Both the position numbers and the translations under genes were made by a program. From NCBI GenBank assembly GCA_015178975.1, contig WHVD01000065.1, forward strand, positions 310,001 through 374,000: a stretch of DNA of 64,000 nt, in the 5' to 3' direction. The notes beneath the pieces are model-generated. The model searched no databases. It was given only the letters and a program-made list of their open reading frames with translations, and had not been told where the DNA came from. Of the stretch, positions 34,985 to 45,080 are shown piece by piece (within the stretch, counting starts at the first letter, position 1; every line of letters begins with the position of its first letter). The DNA comes from Hysterangium stoloniferum (taxonomy: Eukaryota > Basidiomycota > Agaricomycetes > Hysterangiales > Hysterangiaceae).

Positions 34985-35240
34985 TGCTATGTGGATCTGT
35001 GCCACCATAAAGAAGATTCTTTACTCCCAGGGATAGAATACGGGAGGTACCTTACACACATACGGACAAGGAGAATAAGAAAGATACCTTACTGCCAAGG
35101 ATAAAATAAGAGAGGTACCTTACACTCAAGGGGAGTATAAGGAAGATGCCTTCTGGTCAAAAGATGAATAGGGCAGATACTTTATGGACAAGGGCAGAAT
35201 AAGGAAGATGAGAATAAGGAAGATACCTTGGGCCAAGGCC
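34985..35240. repeat. Degenerate tandem repeat, about 55-bp units
   Basis: Repeated AAGG--GAATAAG-AAGATACCTTA blocks occur at irregular 45-60 bp spacing with many substitutions. No coding potential. Confidence 0.55.
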
Positions 35241-35599
35241 AGAAGCCATGGTCATATGCATCCACAGTGCTTGGACATCAGTGATGTTTAATAATTGATT
35301 TTCATTCACATAACACCACAGCCGTGCCTAATATAAATAGGGCTTCAGAGGTAGCTGCCAGTGGTACTCAACCTAAATAACCATTGTACTACCTGGTAAC
35401 CGCACCAATACCAATAGTGATGCCACCAGTGGTAATGGTGCCAGGTCCTTTTGGATTAACGGAAAGATTCATAATGTAGTGCATGTGGCAAGGAGTCAGT
35501 GCACTTACCAAACACAAACACATGGAGAGTAATGACTGCCCATATGAGAGCCAAGTTTCATTCACACATTCTTAGGGTTGAAGCTGGGTAAGGTGAGGT

Positions 35600-36340
35600 C
35601 TACATTGTGTACTTTAAAGTAGTTTGGAAATTGGGCGATGAATTGATAGCTGTAGAACTGAATGTAGCATGCCATGAGTCACTGACACATTGCATGGCCT
35701 GTAATCTTGTAAGTATTGTTATGTGTAACAAAAAATGACACAGACAACTGCAAACACAGCGTCCTTCTGTTTGACTACATAGGGAATCTTCTTGTAAATC
35801 ACATCCCATCCCTCCTGTAGTGTCAACAATGTCATGATCTGCAAGATTCTAAAAGTCTGATTGTTTCCCAACCCACCAAAGTATTGGAAATGATGATGAA
35901 ACACCCTTCTCCTAGGGTGGCTTACCCATTCCCTCAACTTGTTATATGAAAATGCTAATTGTGGACCATGTTTTTGGAGGCTAATGCATGATTTTACTGA
36001 TGTACACCTAAATTAGCACCAAAACTATCATGTCAGGAGGTGATTCACTAACTAACACATTGATTGAGACACAAGTACTTCTATTACAAGTCTATTAAAG
36101 CCATGTAGATTGTGTAGATTGTTGGACTTGTCAGACAAAGCTAGAAGTTGAACATTGGTAGCCTTTTTAGCATCTAACTTTGAAGTAATGGAATGCTGTG
36201 TGCTGGTGACATCTGCTGATGCTAAGCATGCAGCTGCTGCCAGTAGACCCAGGCTGTGACAAAGATGGAAGTTTGGAGACAGTTGTGGCCCAATTGGAAA
36301 TAACACCACCTTTCTTAGTTGGATCACTGCTAAGGTTCCA
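35600..36340 (-). pseudogene. LTR-retrotransposon coding remnant (pi repeat, copy 2, inverted)
   Basis: Minus-strand frames at 36327-36052 and 35937-35719 carry the same peptides as 29150-29855 (NRLVIEVLVSQSMC; WVSHPRRRVFHHHFQYFGG). Together the two copies flank the 30.2-34.9 kb gene island in opposite orientations. Family not recognised; no intact frame. Confidence 0.45.
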
Positions 36341-36699
36341 ATAATAAAGAGTTGGTCAACTAAGTGTCAGTATAATGGGATTTGGGAGATACAAATATAC
36401 ATACATTTTGACTTCTGAGGCTTATTAAGAGTATCAGCATGTGCAACACTAGCACCACCTTGAACAGTAACAGGTCCCTGATTCTGTTCCTGGACTTCTG
36501 ATTGAAGAGCATTTACAGCACCTCATAATAACACCCTTGTTCCCCTTCTTCTTTCCAGCTCCCTTCTTCCCATTTTCCAGCCTGAAATCTGTCATCTTGT
36601 CCAGTGGTGCATCTCCTTCACCACATCCCTGGAGATGAGGCTCTTGGCAGCCATGCCTTTTTTTGACTCCTTCTTTTTGGTCTAGCATCTGATAAAATG

Positions 36700-36785
36700 T
36701 AGATAAGTGAATGGCCAGGCTGGGAATTGAACCCAGGATTTTTCACATATATAGCAAGGGTGTTACCACTATACCACAATGTGTT
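36700..36785 (-). repeat. tRNA-like relic
   Basis: Minus strand: GTGGTATAGTGGTAACAC (A box and D-arm as in tRNA-Gly/Glu) and GGGTTCAATTCCCAG (B box with perfect T-stem) at tRNA spacing. The anticodon arm (TGCTATATATGTG) does not pair well and the acceptor ends do not match, so it is a tRNA-derived repeat or pseudo-tRNA. Confidence 0.5.
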
Positions 36786-36967
36786 TAAATGGACTTAAGC
36801 ATGTTAAACACTTTGAACTGCTTTTAAATATTTTTAAATCTCCAGATGGTCCAGCATTTTTAAACTGAGTAGGAAACAAGCAGAGACAAAAACACAGCAT
36901 CCAGTGGAATTACCAAAGGCACTAGGTACTCAGAGTTATGAAGAAGTAAACCGTGGCAGTGGCAACA

Positions 36968-37627
36968 TGTAAGGGGTACCCCTCTCTGGGGAATGTAACC
37001 ATTTCATTGTATTATATTTTCTATATTTTTTCCTCATTTTTCTACTATTTTAGCAATTCTTCATTTACATGTATTTACATTAGTTCAAAGATCTATGTAT
37101 GCCTGTGGGTACATAGACCCTTGTGGGCACATACATACTGTTGTCTTACGTATGCACACTAGTGGATGTAACTAAGAAATCAGACACTTTTTACCTCATA
37201 ACCATGACTTGCCCAAGACACCCTTTTGAAGTGTCCTGCAAGCTGTGATTGGGGTATCATCTCAGCCATATTGAATGGCTACAAGCTAGAATCTCATCTA
37301 TTACTCTTAGGTTTGTACTTACGATTGAAGCTCAGATCTTGCTACTCAAACCCAATCATCACTACCAACATCTCCTTGCACTTTTGTATTCTTTCTTGTG
37401 AACTACTTTACCTTTACTCCATTTTATTAGACTTACTCAGTCTGAATTGCATTATAAAGGTCAATTCCTACCTTCTATCTTAATCACCTCTAGCCACCTT
37501 ACAGTTGCTTATGGTGATTAGTCCCCCTTTTACCTGTATTTTACTTTGATAGTCAATACAGTATTATTGTACCTAGAGGGTCAATATTCTTTATATATAG
37601 AGTGGTCAGAATTTCTATGACTCTTCA
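36968..37627 (-). repeat. LTR (lambda family, old copy)
   Basis: Plus-strand ends TGTAAGGGGTACC and GACTCTTCA. In reverse it aligns with 38713-39363 and more loosely with 41869-42343: TGAAGAGTCATAGAA-TTCTGACCA start, CACTAGTG and TGCATACATAGATCT-type blocks. CpG-poor, no target duplication visible. Confidence 0.6.
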
Positions 37628-38712
37628 TAGTGGTGATCCAGGCTGGACCATCCTTTTCCTATGAAGAAAAATTCTACTACTTAGTATTTACCTCTAGGTG
37701 ATTACAATGACTATGGGTAAGGAACTGACTGCGAAGCCTTCAACTACACACTGAGCTGCTCTCTTCCATGACAAAGACCCACCAGCCTTGAACCCCCCCT
37801 GACAATGTTACAATGAGGAAATCTTCATTGACTTCCCACCAGCCTTGAACCCCCCCTGACAATGTTACAATGAGGAAATCTTCATTGACTTCCCACCAGC
37901 CTTGAACCCCCCCTGACAATGTTACAATGAGGAAATCTTCATTGACTTCCCAAAAGCCAGCTTCCATTGAAGGGTTCCTCAGATCAAAGTTAAGCCATCA
38001 ACTAATCCTTCTCCCGGTCCACCAGAATGACACTTGCCATTACAACAGCTGAGTACCTCTGGAGTCACATAATACACCATTTATCCAGTACAATGATTCT
38101 ATCTTGGAATTCCCACTGCACCAGGTAATGCTTCAGCATGTGTATCAGGGACAACTGGTTTACAATGAATCTGTTAATAATAAATGGGGTATGTACTGTA
38201 CTACTCATCCCAAATCATTGAAGAGGAAGTTATGGCCATTGTGCAAGACTACATGGTGAGATATCCAACCATGCCCATGATAATGGTGGCCTAGTTGGGT
38301 GGGTATCATGGAATCCTATCTGTGCAAACCCAATTTGCATGATCAGGAACCCTGGACAACCTCACTAAATCAATCCCTGAATGGTCTGGTGAGCTTATAA
38401 TCCTGCTGGAAAAGGGAAGGAAGGCAATTAAAAAAGACTTGTTCATGCAACTGGTTGCTTTGTTGAGCATACACAATGACATGCTGCAGATCGTGCATGT
38501 GTTGATCAGCACTGTCCCCAAAGTTGATTATTGCTATCTGTATATCTGAACATTAGAGTGTTCTCTCTATGAAAAGTCACCCAACATACCCTTTGCATAT
38601 TTCAGCATCAGATCCAGACCCATATGCAACCAAGAGAAACACAAAAAGATCATGATAGAATTACTCCATGCCTATGACAAGATGACACAGCTACCTTCAT
38701 CTCCAGCCTTGA
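37628..38712. other. Unassigned sequence between two inverted lambda LTRs
   Basis: Contains a 57-bp tandem repeat (37778-37948), listed separately, and otherwise CpG-poor sequence without a recognisable frame. Confidence 0.35.
37778..37948. repeat. Three perfect tandem copies of a 57-bp unit
   Basis: Unit starts CCCACCAGCCTTGAACC; copies begin at 37778, 37835 and 37892 with essentially no differences, in marked contrast with the decayed surroundings. The period is a multiple of three and one minus-strand frame stays open, giving a 19-residue repeat (WWEVNEDFLIVTLSGGVQG). Confidence 0.9.
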
Positions 38713-39363
38713 TGTGAAGAGTCATAGAAGTTCTGACCATTCAATATATGAAGAATATCAACTTTCTAGGTAAGATAATGTTAATTGATTATTGAAGCAC
38801 AATATAAGTAAAAAGGGGAATAATTGTCATAAGCAACTGTAGGGGAGCTGGAGGTGATTAAGATGATAAATGGAATTGACCTTTATGGTACAATTTGGAT
38901 GAAAGATTCCAATGAAATGGAATCTAATAAGAGTGATTCACAAGAAAGAAGTAAGAAAGTGCAAAGATGTGCAAGCAGTGATGAGCAAGTTCAAGTAGAT
39001 AATTCTGAGCTTTGATGGTAAGTATGAAGCTCAGAGCAGATGTAGTTAGTAGCCATTAGAGATGGCTGAGATGATACCCCAGTCACAACTTGCAGGACAC
39101 TTCAAATAATGTCTTGGGCAAGTTGTGGTTATGGGGTAAAAGTATCTGATTCTCCAGTTATTGCCCACTAGTATACACAAGACAACAGTGCATATGCACC
39201 CATAAAGGTCTATGTACCTACAGGCATACATAGATCTTTAAAGTAATAAATGCATGTAATCAAAGAAATATGTAGTCAAAAAATAGTAGAAAAATAAGAA
39301 AGAAAAATGAGAAGTATGATACAATAAAATGGTTACATTTCCCAGAGAGGAGTACCTCTCACA
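38713..39363 (+). repeat. LTR (lambda family, old copy)
   Basis: Starts TGTGAAGAGTCATAG and ends GTACCTCTCACA, 651 bp, in opposite orientation to 36968-37627. No 5-bp duplication was found at its flanks. Confidence 0.65.
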
Positions 39364-39429
39364 GTGCCCCCCAGTTTGAAGAGCTATGTCAGATGAAGTT
39401 CTGAAGGATATCAGGAACTCCTCCCCAGA

Positions 39430-40080
39430 CTACCTTAGAGGAGCCTCCCAGCTGTAGAATGGCCTGGGCCCAGTTTGCACATTTACTCTGGAATAATGAG
39501 ATGATGTCCTCCAGATCTGCACTGTGATGGTCATTCCATGATTCCTCAATTTTGCATATGATGGAGACCCAGCATCCATACACCTTCTCCCTTGTTTGAA
39601 CAATAGGTTTGATATGTTCAGCAGGGTTTGCTGCAATCTGGGGAGATCACAATGAAGGCAGCATTGCCATATGGGAAGAGGAAGCCAATGGTGACTGGTT
39701 CTCTGTGGATGGTTGCCACCACTTTGTGATAATGTCAGTGGGGTGAGGTTCTGGTGTGTCTGACTCTGGTGAATCTTCTTGAGTAGATCTACAAGAGTCT
39801 CAGCCTGGAGTATGTCTGTACCTTCTGGGGGAGTGTGAGATTGGTCCACTAAAAGTTGTTGGAATTTCGAGAGTTTGATCCTTTTGATGTCCTCAGCTAA
39901 TCTGTCCCTTTCCATTTCATTATTGATGTGCAGGTACAATTCCTCCATGTAAGCTGCTGGCATGAGTGGCCCACTGTAACCCTGTACACCTTGAACAACA
40001 GTTGTTGCATTACTTGCCCCAACTGCATTAATACTCTCCCCACCATGAACTGTGTGGAAGGGTAGTTGATAGATACTCAT
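39430..40080 (-). CDS. Unrecognised transposon-associated ORF, 216 codons
   Basis: Longest uninterrupted simple frame in the block. It starts at 40080 (MSIYQLPFHTVHGGESINAV), is followed by a predicted helical, charged segment (NNEMERDRLAEDIKRIKLSK) and a Gln/His/Thr-rich stretch. No nucleic-ac­id-binding knuckle or enzyme motif is visible. Directly upstream (40085-40370) is a minus-oriented lambda-type LTR end, so a gag-like role is likely by position. It lacks CpG like its surroundings, and openness may partly be chance. Not a recognised family. Confidence 0.4.
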   Translation of the reverse strand: MSIYQLPFHTVHGGESINAVGASNATTVVQGVQGYSGPLMPAAYMEELYLHINNEMERDRLAEDIKRIKLSKFQQLLVDQSHTPPEGTDILQAETLVDLLKKIHQSQTHQNLTPLTLSQSGGNHPQRTSHHWLPLPIWQCCLHCDLPRLQQTLLNISNLLFKQGRRCMDAGSPSYAKLRNHGMTITVQIWRTSSHYSRVNVQTGPRPFYSWEAPLR

Positions 40081-40084
40081 TTTG

Positions 40085-40370
40085 AGAGGTACCCTGTCAG
40101 ACTATATTCCCTATACTTTTTCTTTATTTTCTACTCTTTTCTAAATCATCTAATTCTCTGATTACATGCATTTATATTAGTTTGAAGATCTATGTATGCC
40201 TGTGGGTACATAGACTTGATGAGTGCTTACATACTGTATACTTACATATGTACACTAGTGGATGTAACAAGAAACTCAGACACTTTTTACTCCATAACCA
40301 CAACTTGCCCTTTCTACTCACATCTTGTCTACTTGTATCAACTTCACTTCTAACTTGTTATCTTGGAGGA
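40085..40370 (-). repeat. Truncated LTR (lambda family)
   Basis: Shares ATCTATGTATGCCTGTGGGT and CACTAGTGGATGTAAC blocks with 36968-37627 in the same orientation; cut at about 40370 where the fold-back element copy begins. Confidence 0.55.
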
Positions 40371-41031
40371 TAGTCACAATTTATTGAATATACAAAATTT
40401 TATGGAAAAGTCCTCATATTTTTAAGTGAGACTATTTCCTCTGGCTATGACTACATGTTTTAGGGATTTATATTCCATTCCCCCAAAATTTCATCTTTAA
40501 GACTTGTATGCTCTTTTAAAATATGTGCAAATGTCATGGTTATACAAGATTATCTGGGTTTTACCTAATCTTTGGGATAAAATGCATTCTCTAGTATCTC
40601 TGTGACTTTTAAAATATGCACAAATGTCATAGTTAAACAAGATTATCTGGGTTATGACTTAATTTTTGGGATGAGATGCATTCTCTAGTATCTCTGTGAC
40701 TTTTAAAATATCCACAAATATCATGGTTAAACAATATTATTTGGGTTATGATTTAATCTTTGGGATAAGATGCATTCTCTTGTATACATGTGAACTTTCA
40801 AATGTAGTTCATATAACTTAAATTTATTTGGTTTAGAAAGTTAACCAGAACTATCTGGCCAACCAATCCATGTTGTGGAATTTATCCCCAAAAGGATAAT
40901 ATATATATGTTTGTTTGACTAACTTCTGTCAGATACAAGATAAATATTAATATTTCCTTATTCTCCAGAGTATCACCTGATGGACTGAATTTGATTAAAT
41001 ATTAATTCTACAACAAACAATATAAATATAT
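40371..41031. repeat. Fold-back element, left-truncated copy
   Basis: Matches the interior and right arm of 5601-6467 in the same orientation, with three instead of two tandem about 85-bp interior units (each with AAATGTCAT-GTTA and TTTGGGAT). It stops within the right arm at the LTR starting 41032. Confidence 0.7.
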
Positions 41032-41403
41032 TGTTACAACCGGAATTCCCGCCAGACTCCGGGCACTAACTTATACGCACCCGCACCCTATACGCACCAA
41101 TTATCAGTTTACCAGAATTCCTGCTGGACTCTGTACATCAGACTTGTCTACGTTCGACTTCATTACATTGTGTTTCAGTCACTGGAATACCCATTGGACT
41201 CCATCCCTGTCTATGTCCGACCTCATCCCATGCATCAGTCACTGGACCCTGCTTGGAAAACCCATCATCCCTCTAACAGAGCCCCATTCCCATTTTAGTC
41301 AAATGACCTGTCACGATTTGGACTCCACTCCCACTCTGTTTCCCGTTATGGTTTATGATTTGTCATGATTCGGACTCCGCTCCATTCTGTCCTGTTCCTA
41401 ACA
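41032..41403 (+). repeat. LTR-like segment (TGTTACAACC...CCTAACA)
   Basis: A 372-bp segment with TGTTA/TAACA ends, joining the truncated fold-back element on the left and the Helitron helicase fragment on the right. It shares the TGTTACAACC start with 42849-43923 but lacks the conserved LTR box. No matching 5-bp flanks, so one border may be a recombination product. Confidence 0.5.
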
Positions 41404-41868
41404 CCAAATTTGGTGTTTACTATTCTCGTTTTATGTTTTGCTAGTTTCATTTCATTATTACTGGATTTGGTATGTCATTCATTCCACGGTCTATAGATAT
41501 TATTGGTGCATGTATTTCACGGTCTCACCTTTGGCACAATGTGAAGATTCTGTTTTTGACTGAGAATATGCATGTAGATCCTACTGATCAAGAGAGTGCT
41601 GTTTTTGCTCAGTGGCTTTTGGATATTGGACATGGAAAGGACATGCCTCTTGATCATATGTTTAAAGTCCCTGAACACATGCTATGTGGACCAACAGTGA
41701 ATAATTTAGTCTCAACTATTTATCCAAACATACATGATCCTGAGGTTCTTACTGATGAGTTTTTCTTGGAGCAGGCCATTCTCTGTCCTCAAAATACAGA
41801 TGTAGATCAAATCAATGACATGCTCTTTGAAAATTTTAGGGATTGGGCAGACCTACCACAGTGCAGAC

Positions 41869-42343
41869 TGTGAAGAGTGGTATAAGTTCTGACCGTTCTA
41901 TATACGAAGAAATGAGTAAAAAAGAAGAATATTGACCTATTCGGTGCAATATAAGAGGAAGTGTGAGAGAGAGCACGAGATGACGCGGTAGTCAAAGAGT
42001 GCGATGGATCGAGTGGAGGCCTCGACTGTTACAGTTCAAGGCCAGAAGTGTTAGATAGTTCAGATAATGCTACTTATGTAGTAGCTGGCACGTTACCCTA
42101 ATCACCACTTGTAGTAGACCTAGTTTAGTGTCTTACGAGTGGTGGTTTCTGGGTAAAAGTGTGTCTTCCTTCTATTTGGTGCCGAGTGCACCCACAAGTA
42201 TACACAATGCTTCGAACTAATGAAATATGCAATATTCGAAGAATATAAAAGATAGAAAAATATAAATAAAATGTGTAAAATATAAATGAAATAAAAGGAG
42301 TGTTTTACCACAATGAAACTGTGGTAAAAGCATACTCCTCACA
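41869..42343 (+). repeat. Solo LTR (lambda family, young copy) in the Helitron helicase
   Basis: Starts TGTGAAGAGTGG, ends ACTCCTCACA. The left flank is CAGAC; the right flank reads (CA)GACAG, so the 5-bp duplication CAGAC is present if two bases of a CA repeat were lost or if the LTR ends at 42341. Nearly identical to 56678-57151. Rich in CpG compared with the helicase around it. Confidence 0.85.
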
Positions 42344-42848
42344 GACAGTGTCAAAGATGGAGCCAATGAGACATTATATCCTCCTGAGTACTTAAACTCA
42401 ATCAACTTTGGAGGATTGTCACCAAGTAAATTGCATTTGAAACTTGGAGTGCCATTGATGCTTCTCCAAAACTTGGATCCAGGACAAGGACTCTGTAATG
42501 GAACAAGACTGCAGTTAATACAAATGACTCACAGAGTACTTGAAGTAAAGATCATTACAGGACCTTCAGCAGGAGAGCTGGCATTCATTCCTCGAATAAC
42601 AATTATTCCAACTACAAAACAAATGCCATTTGAACTACATCATCGGCAGTTTCCAGTCAGGCTAGCATTTTCTATGACTATCAATAAGTCACAGGGTCAA
42701 TCTTTAAAATTAGTTGGATTGGATCTGCGTAGTCCTGTGTTCTCACATGGACAGTTTTATGTTGGTGTTTCAAGAGGGACAAATTGGGGAAGAGTGAAAA
42801 TCCTACTCCATGACACTGATATGACTGCAAATGTAGTGTTTAAGGATG

Positions 42849-43923
42849 TGTTACAACCATGTCGTAACCCATGTCGCAACCCATGTCGCAACCCGATGGT
42901 CCCCGAGAATACTGCAGTCTTTCGATGTTTTAAGTTATTAATCAAGTCATCATTTCGGCAACCTTCGGAACACCGACACTGATGTATACCTTCATGGCGA
43001 TCAAACCCCATTTACGCCCCTGTCAAAATATACTCTACCATCTGGTTATGCTTTGATATGTCCCCTTTCATTATGATGATCCATTTTACTCTATGTTTCA
43101 CATATGCCCGTATATACTTGTAGCCCGTGGACTATTCCCTTTTCTCATAATCCCGCTCTCGGCTAAATCTCGGCTTCCGATCTTATCGTAACCTTCTGGT
43201 TCCTAGTCAAGCTTATTTGTCAATGCCATTTTCCGCTCTTCCCTTAGTTAGTAGTCTCTAGATGCCGATAACTCGTATATAAGACCTGTTGTAATGTAAC
43301 TACTAGACAATCAGAATATCGACTTAGATCGACTTAGATACCCTCTAATTTCCGACTCCATTATCTATTCACGACCACCACATTCCGACTCCATCCGATT
43401 TACGATTCAACCTACATTTACGACTTCAACCTCTAATCTCCGACTCTCAGTCCCCGACACTCTCAGTCTCCGACCGTCTCAGTCTCTGACTCTCAGTCTC
43501 TGACTCTCAGTCTCTGACTCTCAGTCTCTGACTCTCAGTCTCCGACTCTCTCAGTCTCCGACTCTCTCAGTCTCCGACTCTCTCAGTCTCCGACTCTCTC
43601 AGTCTCCGACTCTCTCAGTCTCCGACTCTCTCAGTCTCCGACTCTCTCAGTCTCCGACTCTCTCAGTCTCCGACTCTCTCAGTCTCCGACTCTCTCAGTC
43701 TCCAACTCTTGGTCTCCAACCCCTCAACCCAACCCTCAACTTATCCTTCGGTTTCCAATCGGTAGTTTACCGAGAGGTTTACTTGACAGGACTAGTTTTC
43801 ACCCGCCCGAAATTTAAGGACACCTGACGGTAACTTGTGAGGGCACAGCACATAAGCTGAAGCCAAGTCCTTCCGTTCGGTCCCTGTTGGCCAGCCGACA
43901 TCCGTCAGTTTCTGCTCTTAACA
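42849..43923 (+). repeat. Solo LTR (zeta family), 1075 bp with internal minisatellite
   Basis: Starts TGTTACAACCATGTCG and ends GCTCTTAACA; perfect 5-bp duplications GGATG at 42844-42848 and 43924-43928. A TATA box (TCGTATATAAGACC) lies near 43277 and the conserved LTR box at 43841-43870. Relative of 50184-50918. The size excess comes mainly from a 14/16-bp tandem array. CpG-rich. Confidence 0.9.
43452..43705 (+). repeat. Minisatellite, 14-16 bp units
   Basis: About four units of ACTCTCAGTCTCTG followed by about eleven units of ACTCTCTCAGTCTCCG, located between the TATA box and the end of the zeta-family solo LTR. Confidence 0.9.
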
Positions 43924-44119
43924 GGATGTTATTATTGATCCATGAGTAAGTATTCAGTAACATTTTAAAAGGAGACTGACTTATGTTTTTAGGTTCAGTG
44001 AGTTTACAAATGTATATATGTAATGTGTATAATTCTGAATAATGTAAACTTTAATCACTTTAAAATAAGTTTCTGAATGAATAAATGGGAAACTGGAATG
44101 TACAGAAGTGGTCACAGAA

Positions 44120-44260
44120 GGTAATACAAACTGCTAATGTAGTGTTTAAAGACATTATTATTGATCCACCAGGTCACGAAGCGACCGAGTAAAGTTGTGG
44201 GGTGGTAGCATGGTGGGGGCTTGCCCCCCACGGGTCACAGCCTTGTGGAAACCTAAGAGA
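44120..44260 (+). pseudogene. Second Helitron helicase tail and possible Helitron 3' end
   Basis: The stretch ANVVFKDIIIDPPGHEATE followed by a stop at about 44190 repeats the last residues of the helicase that ended at 43943. Just downstream is a strong hairpin, GTGGGGGC-TT-GCCCCCCAC (44213-44229), of the kind found near Helitron 3' termini, and CTAG occurs at 44272-44275. Exact Helitron border not proven. Confidence 0.5.
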
Positions 44261-44275
44261 GCCCCATCTTCTAGA

Positions 44276-45080
44276 CGTTTACACGATAAGATTGGAGTTC
44301 GAGTTTAATACTACTACCGCGCCCTGGATTGGGACAAGAATCCAGACTCAAAACTTTTATTTTGGAAATGTATGCTCAGTCAACGCTAGTTTACAAGGAA
44401 AGGACAAGAAAGCGCAGGTGGGACGACAATCAAAATGACAAGGGAAGAAAGGGTACGGATAGCAAATGGTCACAATCGACGGAACCTGTATCAAAAAGAT
44501 GTGAACCAACCGGAAACAACATCATATTTTTGGCTTACTGAAAGGCTCTACCAATGATCGGGCAATGTACCTTTACAGATATCACTGCAATCCACAAACG
44601 GCGACAGGCATGCAAAATAGCGTCCATGAATAAATTCAGCTGATACTCAAATGAGATTTCAAAAGAAATTATCCTTTTGTGGAAATATGAGTTAAATACT
44701 GCCGACGATGCAATGCAACTGATTGAGCTCACCGTAAGAAACACTAAATGATCGGGAAGCGATATCCACAATATCGCTGCCGCATGCAATCATGTAACCA
44801 TATGAGGGGTTGATAAGCTATTGAGAGACCGACCTTCAGTTTATCAACTAAAATATGTAGGGAAAAACTTACCAGAGAGCCAGACGGGCCGATCAAACAC
44901 CATTTAGTGATGTAAAAATCAATTGAGACCAGATCTGAAATCCGCAGACAAAAAGACGATCCAAGAAGTAAGATCATAAAACAAAACCAAAACAATAAAA
45001 GGGACGGCATAGTGGTGAGGATAAATAAGACGGTTCACATAAGCCAGACAAAACACGGCTGGAAACAGTGTGGGAGGAAA
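44276..45080. other. Host intergenic region
   Basis: Normal CpG. A minus-strand frame starting at 45010 opens with a hydrophobic MPSLLLFWFCFMILLLG segment and has a GTAAGT donor soon after, so a small secreted or membrane protein is possible. I could not complete a gene model, hence no call. Confidence 0.35.

Larger units (their letters stand above)
41404..43943 (+). pseudogene. Helitron PIF1-type helicase C-terminus, split by two LTRs
   Basis: Helicase of a rolling-circle transposon. The first piece (41472-41868) has SRSHLWHNVKILFLTENM, FAQWLLDIGHGK, VSTIYPNIHDPE and DEFFLEQAILCPQN, then a one-base shift leads to TYHSADSV at the first LTR insertion (41869-42343). The frame resumes DSVKDGANETLYPPEYLNS, GVPLMLLQNLDP, LCNGTRLQ, HRRQ-like HHRQFPVRLAFSMTINKSQGQ and FSHGQFYVGVSRGTNWG, and is cut again at FKD by a second LTR (42849-43923) before ending VIIDP. 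The Rep nuclease and helicase N-terminus are absent. Known Helitron helicases show this same motif order. Non-functional. Confidence 0.9.

Noticed and set aside
43452..43705. CRISPR array
   Set aside because: It is a contiguous minisatellite with 14-16 bp units and no spacers, in a eukaryotic LTR.
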